From Pseudomonas frederiksbergensis (GTDB taxonomy: Bacteria > Pseudomonadota > Gammaproteobacteria > Pseudomonadales > Pseudomonadaceae), in assembly GCF_035751725.1 (NCBI RefSeq), contig NZ_CP142104.1, positions 4,650,001 to 4,714,000 of the forward strand: a stretch of 64,000 bases of DNA. The letters are read 5' to 3'. Under the pieces are notes generated by a model. It ran no database searches. It was not told the DNA's origin and was given only the letters and a program-made list of their open reading frames with translations. Of this stretch, positions 16,294 through 21,649 are shown piece after piece. Made by a program: the position numbers and the translations under genes. Position 1 is the stretch's first letter, and the number at the start of each line of letters is the position of its first letter.

Positions 16294-16622
16294 GTCGTCA
16301 CCTCGAAAGTCTGTTTGCGGTTTTTCCAGATACCGGCGAAACGCAGCAGCAACCCGGCTCCGTGCCGGCTGGCGACGATGACCTGGGGCTCGAAATCATC
16401 GATACCGTTGTGCGGGTTGTAGAACGCTTGGGCCGCGTGGCTCTGGGCGAGGATCAGCAGGTCGTCGCCGAGGTTCTGCCCCAGCAGCTGGGTGAGTGCG
16501 CAGCCATACAACGGGCGCTTCTGGCGAGTGCCCAACGGCGTGGTCAGCGCCCGGGTGGCGCGCTGAACGAACTGCAGCCAGTCGTCCACCGTGGCGCCAG
16601 TGTTTCGATCGATTCCAATCAT
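16290..16622 (-). CDS. P2 gpW-like baseplate protein (gp25 family)
   Basis: The 110-residue product (MIGIDRNTGATVDDWLQFVQ) has the GPW_gp25 pattern: G-x-D-(x)n-DWLQFVQRATRALTTPLGTR, R-PLYGCALTQLLGQN and RFAGIWKN. In P2 and T4 this protein holds the inner baseplate ring and starts sheath assembly. It lies between V and J as in P2 and R-pyocins (V-W-J-I). Confidence 0.92.
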   Translation of the reverse strand: MIGIDRNTGATVDDWLQFVQRATRALTTPLGTRQKRPLYGCALTQLLGQNLGDDLLILAQSHAAQAFYNPHNGIDDFEPQVIVASRHGAGLLLRFAGIWKNRKQTFEVTT

Positions 16623-16633
16623 TAGGAAATCTC

Positions 16634-17245
16634 TTATGCGGTACTGATGACGCGCCCCTGGTGATCCACCACCGGGCCGCTCAAGTGCACACCGGAGGCG
16701 TCGAGGCGAATGCCGACGGCGCCGACTTGCAGTTCGATGGCCTCGGGCGTCATCGCCAGCCGCGACGGGCCGATGTTCAACTGCAGGGCTTCACGGGAGC
16801 CGCTGAACGCCGCCGGGCCGTTTTGCCAGTGCAGGACATGGCTGGCGTGGTCGTAGCCGTTTTCCGTACCGTCCTGATAGAGGCGCCGCGTCAGCGAGGC
16901 CTGGGTCGAGACGGGCGGGAACTGACCACCGTTGAGGCCAAACAACGCCACCGCCTGCCCGCCGCTCTCGCCGCCGCCATGGTTGAGCAACAGGCATTGC
17001 TCGCCCACGGACGGAATCCGCGACTCGCTCTGGGCGCCGGCGCTGGGGTTGAAAAAGCGGATCGCCGGGGTCAGCAGTCCGCCATGGCTGACTTTGCAGG
17101 TGTTGCTGGCCGCGTCGACTTCCTGGCAAATGCCGATGCGGCAGAAACTTTCCGCACGTCGATGCAAGTCTTCCAGCTCGGTTTCCATCTGCGCCAGACG
17201 CTCGATGATCGGCCCCAGATGCATCCGTAACAGCGTATCAAACAT
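16634..17245 (-). CDS. P2 gpV-like baseplate spike protein
   Basis: The 203-residue product begins with a helix (MFDTLLRMHLGPIIERLAQM), then an OB-like domain (CRIGICQEVDAASNTCKVSH, RIPSVGEQCLLLNHGGGESG) and a C-terminal beta-helix of short repeats (AIELQVGAVGIRLDASGVHL). This is the gpV spike that punctures the outer membrane. It ends at GPVVDHQGRVISTA; I see no H-x-H iron-binding apex that many gpV spikes have at the tip. Either the tip is lost or a separate cap protein supplies it. The gene starts 3 nt after the completion protein. Confidence 0.87.
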   Translation of the reverse strand: MFDTLLRMHLGPIIERLAQMETELEDLHRRAESFCRIGICQEVDAASNTCKVSHGGLLTPAIRFFNPSAGAQSESRIPSVGEQCLLLNHGGGESGGQAVALFGLNGGQFPPVSTQASLTRRLYQDGTENGYDHASHVLHWQNGPAAFSGSREALQLNIGPSRLAMTPEAIELQVGAVGIRLDASGVHLSGPVVDHQGRVISTA

Positions 17246-17248
17246 GGC

Positions 17249-17761
17249 TCAGCCCTCGAGTGCGGTGTATTGGTCCGGGTCGTCGATGTTCGACACTTCC
17301 CAGGTGCGGGCAAACTTCGGGATACCCAGCGGGTCCTCCAGCAGCGTCGGGCCGAGGTACAGGGTTTGGGTGAAGGAAAGGGTCCAGGCGGTGTATTGCC
17401 GTGCCGGGTTGATGAACTCGGACGGCAGGCCATCGAGTTCCGTGGGCATGTCGCATTGATCGCCCGACAGCCCCCAGCGGTTATCCATGACCAAGTGCTT
17501 CAGCTCAGCGGCCAAATCGCAGGCCTCCCAGCCCGGAACGGCCATGACCACTTGCAGGGAAACCGTCAGGACATGAGCGATACGCCCGTCGTTGGCGCGG
17601 TGGCCGGGGGCATCACGCTCGATGGCAATCAGCACCCAGGGTTGGTCGTCGGTCCCATCGAAATCCTGGGGGCTGCCGACTTTCAAGGTGGGATAAGTGG
17701 TGCGCAGCGTCTGGGCGATGGCCGAGAACAACTGCGACGGTTTTTCGAGGACGGCAGGCAT
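17249..17761 (-). CDS. Tail completion-type protein (R-pyocin PA0615-like position)
   Basis: The 170-residue product (MPAVLEKPSQLFSAIAQTLR) lies between holin and V, where R-pyocin clusters have a conserved protein of this size. Blocks QPWVLIAIERDAPGHRANDG, LTVSLQVVMAVPGWEACDLA and YTAWTLSFTQTLYLGP have the look of a tail terminator or completion protein that caps the tube end. An AAGGAGG site precedes the ATG. Function is inferred from position and family resemblance. Confidence 0.7.
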   Translation of the reverse strand: MPAVLEKPSQLFSAIAQTLRTTYPTLKVGSPQDFDGTDDQPWVLIAIERDAPGHRANDGRIAHVLTVSLQVVMAVPGWEACDLAAELKHLVMDNRWGLSGDQCDMPTELDGLPSEFINPARQYTAWTLSFTQTLYLGPTLLEDPLGIPKFARTWEVSNIDDPDQYTALEG

Positions 17762-17806
17762 CCAGGCCTCCTTTTTTATGGCGGCACAAAGATCATTAGC
17801 GAGTGA

Positions 17807-18157
17807 TCAATGTTGGTCGGAACGGGAATCACGCGGCGGTGGCGCACTAACGCCCATCCGCTTGGCGGCCCAGCGTTCGTAAAGCCCGATGGCCACGTCC
17901 GCCCCGGCCATTGCGGTCAGGCATCCGAAGGCGCCCGCGGCCCAGATCGAGAAGCCCATGGCGTACAACAGCATGATCGCCGAGACGCCGCAGACCATGC
18001 AGGCACCGGAACGCAGCGCCAGGCGACGCAGCAGCGACCAGCCACGGGCGCCCTCCTTATCGGCACGCCACATCTCGCCAGTCACCCCGCCCACCAGGGC
18101 GAGCACGATGACCAGCCAGATCGGCATGTCCAGCAACGCTTGTTGCTCGTTTGTCAT
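17807..18157 (-). CDS. Phage holin (P2/HP1-type, three membrane segments)
   Basis: From the ATG at 18155-18157, preceded by AGGAAG, the product is 116 residues (MTNEQQALLDMPIWLVIVLA). It has three hydrophobic segments near residues 12-27, 47-65 and 71-88 and a basic C-terminus (RWAAKRMG), the layout of Pseudomonas R-pyocin holins (PA0614-like). It makes the inner-membrane hole that lets an endolysin reach the wall so the tailocins are released. The matching endolysin and spanins are not in the window and may lie beyond the left edge. The longer frame to 18388 overlaps the preceding gene and is rejected. Confidence 0.85.
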   Translation of the reverse strand: MTNEQQALLDMPIWLVIVLALVGGVTGEMWRADKEGARGWSLLRRLALRSGACMVCGVSAIMLLYAMGFSIWAAGAFGCLTAMAGADVAIGLYERWAAKRMGVSAPPPRDSRSDQH

Positions 18158-18221
18158 GTCAGGCTTCCTGGGGGTGAGTGATGAGCGTTTGGGGCGGGGG
18201 TCATTGAAGACGGGCGACGTT

Positions 18222-18803
18222 CTACAGTCGCTCAACGATGACGTTGTCGATGAAAGCGAAGTTGACGTAAGGATTCTGTTCGTTGGAGAAGGCCAAAGTC
18301 GTTTGAGCCGAAGTGGCCGTGAAGTCATACGTGATGGTGCTCCACTCCACGGCGGTACCTTTCGCCGATGGCGTGTTGAAGGTGACACTCTGCCCCGCCA
18401 CCTTGACCTGGATGGTGCCGTCGCCGGAGCGGCTGGCGTAGCGCGAATTACCCGCGCTGAAGGTCAAGCGGTACTTGGCGCCGACTGCGGTGGCGAAGTT
18501 CTGCTGAATGCCACCGCCGTTGCTATAGACATAGTTAGCCAAGTCGACAATTACGACGCCATCCGCCGCCACAGAACCGCCGATCGAGGCCGGCATATTG
18601 AAGTACTCGGCTCCAGACAGAAACGTCGTCCAACCCGTAATAAAGTTGGCTTTCGCCGGAGTATTCAATATGCAACTCGCGCTGCAGCCCGGCTGTTCGA
18701 AGCTACCGTTGACCAGAAGGTTGGCGGCGCTGGCGTTGCTCCCGACACCGGGCAGCGCAATGGACAGCAACAGCGGGGCGATATATTTCTTGAAACGATT
18801 CAT
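18222..18803 (-). CDS. Exported DUF642-like beta-sandwich protein (moron gene)
   Basis: The 193-residue product has a signal peptide (MNRFKKYIAPLLLSIALPGV, probable cut after NASA at residue 26), then ANLLVNGSFEQPG, FITGWTTFLSGAEY, GGGIQQNFATAVGAKYRLTF and a C-terminal YVNFAFIDNVIVERL. The last block matches the DUF642 / choice-of-anchor C galactose-binding-like fold, usually a carbohydrate binder. Two cysteines (40 and 44) sit in a short loop. It is not a tail part. It lies between com and holin with AAGAGGTGA before its ATG, so it would be induced together with the tailocin. Its function here is unknown. Confidence 0.7.
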   Translation of the reverse strand: MNRFKKYIAPLLLSIALPGVGSNASAANLLVNGSFEQPGCSASCILNTPAKANFITGWTTFLSGAEYFNMPASIGGSVAADGVVIVDLANYVYSNGGGIQQNFATAVGAKYRLTFSAGNSRYASRSGDGTIQVKVAGQSVTFNTPSAKGTAVEWSTITYDFTATSAQTTLAFSNEQNPYVNFAFIDNVIVERL

Positions 18804-18819
18804 GATTCACCTCTTGAGT

Positions 18820-18843
18820 TATCGATTGATCGCGCGGTTGATC
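18820..18843 (-). promoter_or_regulatory. Inverted repeat over the com stop, ahead of the DUF642-like gene
   Basis: On the minus strand TTGATC-AACCGCGC-GATCAA spans the com stop codon and ends shortly before the ribosome-binding site AAGAGGTGA of the next gene. It recalls the Mu mom leader, where a hairpin by the com stop controls translation of the next gene, but the stem here is only 6 bp. Confidence 0.35.
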
Positions 18844-19000
18844 AACAGCGCTCATCTCGCTCGCTGGCGTTTACTCGAGGCTCAACGGCCTTCACATGAT
18901 TCAACGTCCCGCACCGGGAACACCTGATCTGGAGTTCGGTGTGCTCGCCCATGCGGGCCAGCAGTTTTTTGCAGTGACCGCATCTGAAATCCTTCAGCAT
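18842..19000 (-). CDS. com: Com-family zinc-finger regulator (Mu Com-like)
   Basis: The 52-residue product (MLKDFRCGHCKKLLARMGEH) has C-G-H-C and C-S-R-C pairs in the arrangement R-C-x-x-C-x-K-L-L ... I-R-C-x-R-C-x-x-x-N of Mu Com, a zinc-binding protein that binds mRNA and activates translation of the DNA modification gene mom. GGGAGGG lies before the ATG. A longer frame from 19126, also with a GGAGG site, adds 42 residues that cover a terminator-like hairpin; Com homologues start as chosen here. No mom-like gene follows; the next gene encodes an exported protein. It may regulate that gene or the tailocin message (inference). Confidence 0.8.
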   Translation of the reverse strand: MLKDFRCGHCKKLLARMGEHTELQIRCSRCGTLNHVKAVEPRVNASERDERC

Positions 19001-19053
19001 CGAAAGCCCTCCCATTGGCGGCGGTTTGAAGCACCTCACGGCACAGGCATTCC

Positions 19054-19078
19054 AAAAAGCCCGGTTACCCAGGCTTTT
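19054..19078 (-). terminator. Terminator-like hairpin in the tailocin leader
   Basis: On the minus strand AAAAGCCTGG-GTAA-CCGGGCTTTT is followed by TGG, so the T run is the 3' arm itself. It lies in the transcribed leader between the promoter at 19301-19329 and com. It may act as an attenuator or antitermination target. Confidence 0.45.
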
Positions 19079-19273
19079 CAGTAATGCGCTTGATCTTTCG
19101 GCGCGACTGGCGCGGTACGGATCCATTCAAATTGTTCCTCCGGCCGCGGTCCCTGCCCGCCGGATAACTGCTTCTGGTGCTTTACGCTGCACACCCGGGC
19201 CAGTTGCCAACCCTCTGAACCGTTAAGGCCGGTTCATCGCTGCCTGTTGGTGGAACTAAAGAGCTTTGTTGCC

Positions 19274-19293
19274 AGCCGCTTTGTCGAGCGGCT
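19274..19293 (-). promoter_or_regulatory. Stem-loop at the start of the tailocin leader
   Basis: AGCCGCT-CGACAA-AGCGGCT on the minus strand lies immediately downstream of the -10 box of the tailocin promoter, so it would form the 5' end of the transcript. It could stabilise the message. Confidence 0.4.
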
Positions 19294-19300
19294 TGGACAC

Positions 19301-19329
19301 AGAATATGCATGGATGCATATACAGTCAA
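19301..19329 (-). promoter_or_regulatory. Probable sigma70 promoter of the tailocin operon
   Basis: The minus strand reads TTGACT (19324-19329), a 17-nt spacer and TATTCT (19301-19306). Spacing is ideal and both boxes are close to consensus. The spacer and -10 box are occupied by a palindrome (operator entry at 19304-19321), so a bound repressor would exclude RNA polymerase. Transcription would run into com, the DUF642-like gene, holin and the tail genes. Confidence 0.75.
19304..19321. promoter_or_regulatory. Operator 1, perfect inverted repeat in the promoter
   Basis: ATATGCAT-GG-ATGCATAT is an 8+8 bp perfect inverted repeat with a 2-nt centre, lying inside the promoter spacer and overlapping the -10 box. 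It is the best-conserved of three related sites and is the expected target of the PrtR-like repressor encoded immediately upstream. Confidence 0.75.
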
Positions 19330-19344
19330 TGCGTAAATGCATTT
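19327..19344. promoter_or_regulatory. Operator 2
   Basis: CAATGCGT-AA-ATGCATTT repeats the operator 1 pattern with two arm mismatches, centred 23 bp upstream of operator 1 and touching the -35 box. Confidence 0.65.
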
Positions 19345-19357
19345 ATTTATGCGTTGC

Positions 19358-19375
19358 GAATGCGCAAATGCATGA
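19358..19375. promoter_or_regulatory. Operator 3
   Basis: GAATGCGC-AA-ATGCATGA has the same GC(R)(Y)NNATGC core, centred 31 bp upstream of operator 2. A further half site, TTATGCGT, lies at 19347-19354 between them. Confidence 0.6.
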
Positions 19376-19414
19376 AAGCCTTGTAAATGCGGGGGTGTGA
19401 GTTTTCACGAGGCG

Positions 19415-19442
19415 AAAAAAAACCCGCACGACGGCGGGTTTT
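19415..19442 (-). terminator. Terminator of the repressor gene
   Basis: On the minus strand AACCCGC-CGTCGT-GCGGGTT runs into eight T, just after the repressor stop. It separates the repressor transcript from the tailocin promoter region. Confidence 0.85.
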
Positions 19443-19459
19443 ATCTGACAGCGGAAGGG

Positions 19460-20203
19460 TTAGCGGGCGTACATGCCCCACCAGAAGACGTGACCGAGGA
19501 TGACGATCTGCTCGTCCTGCATTTCCTGGAAGGTGTAGTCCTCATCCGGATGCTCATCGCGGTTGAAGCTGCGCAGGCGGATGCCGGTGGGCAGGCGATA
19601 AAGCTGCTTCACCCGCAGTTGGCCGTTGTGGTTGATGGCGTAGAGGTCACCGTCGACGATGTCGCCGATCCCGCATTTACCGGCATTCACCCCAACCGTG
19701 GCGCCGTCGCGCAGCACTGGCAACATGCTGTTGCCGCGTACCGTCACGCATTTGGCCTGGTCGAACTGCACGCCGTTGTGGCGCAGGCTGCGCTTGCCGA
19801 AGCGCAGGCTGGAGCGCTCGCTTTCCTCGATGACGAATCTTCCTGATCCAGCAGCCAATTCAACCTCACGCAGAAAAGGGACCGACACCTCGTCTTCTTC
19901 GACGGGTGTTTCGTCGTCCCACAGGCTAATGTCCTTGAGTTCGGAATGCGGCTCGTCGCGGCGGACATTGCCGGCAGGCACAACGTCCGCGCGCCCGCGC
20001 AACTGGTCGGTGCTCACGGCAAAATATTCGGCGATCTTCGAGATGTGTTTATCCGAAGGGTCGACGATCTTGCCGCTGAGGATCCGCGAGAGGGTGGACT
20101 GAGGCACGCCGGTACGCCGGTGAAGCTCCGTGGGGGAGATCCCGTGCTGATCGAGCAATGCTCTTAATACGGTAGAAACGTTGCGTTTTTGCATAACGCG
20201 CAT
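19460..20203 (-). CDS. prtR: PrtR/LexA-like self-cleaving repressor of the tailocin cluster
   Basis: From ATG 20201-20203 (MRVMQKRNVSTVLRALLDQH) the product is 247 residues; a start three codons later is equally possible, and neither has a strong Shine-Dalgarno. The N-terminus is a helix-turn-helix of the XRE type (PTELHRRTGVPQSTLSRILS). The C-terminus is an S24 peptidase with an Ala-Gly cut site (VELAAGSGRF, near residues 118-119), catalytic Ser in VRGNSM (159) and Lys in LRVKQL (199). RecA activated by DNA damage should trigger self-cleavage and derepression. In P. aeruginosa PrtR represses the activator prtN; no prtN-like gene is seen here, and operator-like sites lie directly in the tailocin promoter. 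Confidence 0.88.
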   Translation of the reverse strand: MRVMQKRNVSTVLRALLDQHGISPTELHRRTGVPQSTLSRILSGKIVDPSDKHISKIAEYFAVSTDQLRGRADVVPAGNVRRDEPHSELKDISLWDDETPVEEDEVSVPFLREVELAAGSGRFVIEESERSSLRFGKRSLRHNGVQFDQAKCVTVRGNSMLPVLRDGATVGVNAGKCGIGDIVDGDLYAINHNGQLRVKQLYRLPTGIRLRSFNRDEHPDEDYTFQEMQDEQIVILGHVFWWGMYAR

Positions 20204-20238
20204 AGTGCTTGTTCTTTCTGCGGAAGACAAATGCTGAT

Positions 20239-20254
20239 TTGCATAAAGATGCAA
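20239..20254. promoter_or_regulatory. Possible autoregulatory operator of the repressor gene
   Basis: TTGCAT-AAAG-ATGCAA is an inverted repeat 36 nt upstream of the repressor start, with the same ATGC arms as operators 1-3 but a 4-nt centre. A related sequence (ATGCGCGTTATGCAA) covers the two candidate start codons. Confidence 0.5.
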
Positions 20255-20299
20255 TTTCCGCTTTTTACACTCGCCACGGAATACGTCCTACAGGCCCTT

Positions 20300-20647
20300 G
20301 GGAAAAGGCTCCAAACCCGTCCTTCAAAAGCGCAACACAAGGCTACGCCAACTTGCGCCTCTGCCTACAACTACGCCAGAATCCGCCGGCTTGTGCGCCT
20401 TGGATCCCATCGGTACTTTTGATCTCGTCACTGTCCATCAGTGATCGGGTTTAGTCGCTCGGTATTCCAAGGTGCTCATTGCTCCATTAAGTCAGGTACT
20501 TCTTATTCCTGCACTCAATGGTGGCTGTGCGCAGGGCGCCCTCGGGCGCGCCGGTTCCTTGGATCCCCGGTCGACTAACCTGCGTACAGCTGCCCCCCCC
20601 TCGTTTAGTCGCGAGTGAGTGGTGGCTCAACTTCAAGGATCCATAGA
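20300..20647 (+). other. Structured leader-like region upstream of the DUF6124 gene
   Basis: There is no credible gene here. The stretch contains a perfect stem-loop TCACTG-TCCAT-CAGTGA (20428-20444), a GC-rich self-complementary part (GGGCGCCCTCGGGCGCGCC, about 20534-20552), and a direct repeat of GTTTAGTCGC at 20449-20458 and 20603-20612. From memory, very similar sequence stands before small DUF3077/DUF6124 genes at many loci in P. fluorescens genomes, which would make it a dispersed conserved leader. I could not test this. Confidence 0.45.
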
Positions 20648-21001
20648 ATGCCGAAGAACACTCCAAATCCCCCAGACGATCACGTCTCCCGCAGCCAATC
20701 GGCCAACGCCAAGAAACTCGACGACGCGGCCACCCGCGCGCTGGACTACTACCTCAAGCCGAAAACCGACAAAGCCACCGCCGACACACCTGACACCCTT
20801 TTCCTCATCGCGCCTAACATCGACGCCGAATGCCTGCTCGCCAACCTCAGCGAAACCCTGGCCTCGGCCAACGCCATGGTCAGCGACCTGGCATTCGACC
20901 TGAAGGGCTCGCGACGGAATATCTTGCTGGGGATTCAGCAGATGATCGAGCTGAGCCAGTTGCTAGCGAATCGGGCGTTGGATGTGGTTGAGGTGAGGTA
21001 G
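20648..21001 (+). CDS. DUF6124 family small protein
   Basis: The 117-residue product (MPKNTPNPPDDHVSRSQSAN) has the DUF6124 pattern common and multicopy in Pseudomonas: a polar N-terminus, A-ALDYYLKP, LFLIAPNIDAECLLANLSET, then a helical end (LASANAMVSDLAFDL, RRNILLGIQQMIELSQLLAN). The function is unknown. The ATG follows CAAGGATCCATAG; a longer frame starting at 20615 reaches into the leader and is rejected. It is the only plus-strand gene between the tailocin repressor and mutS and does not look phage-derived. Confidence 0.75.
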   Translation: MPKNTPNPPDDHVSRSQSANAKKLDDAATRALDYYLKPKTDKATADTPDTLFLIAPNIDAECLLANLSETLASANAMVSDLAFDLKGSRRNILLGIQQMIELSQLLANRALDVVEVR

Positions 21002-21044
21002 GCACTCATGATGCAAGCCGAGACCTAAGAGAAGCCCGAGTAAT

Positions 21045-21133
21045 CACTGTGGGAGTGAGCTCGCGATAGCGGTAGTCCAGTTACAACTAAGTTGTATTGG
21101 CTGCCGTCATCGCGAGCAAGCTCGCTCCCACAT
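21045..21133. repeat. REPIN (inverted REP pair)
   Basis: GTGGGAGTGAGCTCGCGATA and CATCGCGAGCAAGCTCGCTC-CCACA flank about 40 nt of unrelated sequence in opposite orientation. Confidence 0.8.
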
Positions 21134-21137
21134 TGGA

Positions 21138-21252
21138 TCGGGGTACAGCCGGAGAGACAGGTCGGCTGTCAGGCCGCCTCGCGAGCAAGCTTTGCTCCCA
21201 CAGATATGATGGGTGTACGACCGGGAGAGCCAGGTCGGCTATTAGGCCGCCT
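21138..21252. repeat. Direct repeat plus single REP
   Basis: A roughly 40-nt unit (GGGTACAGCCGGAGAGACAG followed by GTCGGCTGTCAGGCCGCCTC) recurs about 69 nt later as GGGTGTACGACCGGGAGAGC followed by CAGGTCGGCTATTAGGCCGC. A single REP (CGCGAGCAAGCTTTGCTCCC) lies between the copies. No gene is seen in this stretch. Confidence 0.65.
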
Positions 21253-21560
21253 CGGTTTTGTTTTTGATCTGGGGCGCCCCGTTAACCACGCTGGCTGAAC
21301 GAAGGTATTGCGCAGTGGGCAACCCGGCATGGATGCCGGGTTAGCCGCGCTGGGCCATGGATGGCCCTTCGCGGCGGCCCACGGAGCAATGCCTTCGTTC
21401 AGGCATGCCGAGCCTGGGCGAGGCACCGAGTGGTGGGGCAAAAGCGCTTTGGTTACTTTCGCGCTTTTCGAAAGTGACCCGCCGTCAGGGCGGAACCATA
21501 AGTAGCCGTTACCGCGGCAAAGGATATACACCCAATCCCAAACTGGGTCCCCCCCGACCA
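21253..21560. repeat. Hairpin-rich dispersed intergenic element upstream of mutS
   Basis: Contains the perfect inverted repeats AACCCGGCAT-GG-ATGCCGGGTT (21321-21342) and GGGCCAT-GG-ATGGCCC (21352-21367) and the pair AAAAGCGC ... GCGCTTTT around 21441-21468. Short open frames cross it on both strands but show no protein-like composition. I recall near-identical sequence at many intergenic sites of P. fluorescens genomes, often misannotated as small proteins; a copy-number search would settle it. Confidence 0.6.
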
Positions 21561-21649
21561 CCCATGTTAACCTTGCGCCCATCGCGGAAAAGCCGGGCCG
21601 ATGCCCCTCCTTTTGCCCCACACCTTCCAACGAGCTTTGCCTGACACCC

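Noticed and set aside
1-20203. Complete inducible prophage
   Set aside because: In the visible 20 kb there is no integrase, replication, head or terminase gene, and there are two tail modules. The left edge is unseen, so this is rejected only for the visible part.
20561-20575. GGATCC...GTCGAC resembling a cloning-vector polylinker
   Set aside because: The flanking sequence fits a native Pseudomonas leader before DUF6124-type genes and there is no other vector sequence; coincidence is more likely than contamination.
21357-21644. 95-codon plus-strand frame before mutS
   Set aside because: It lies in a hairpin-rich dispersed repeat and reads as low-complexity Arg/Ser/Pro; similar frames are misannotated elsewhere.
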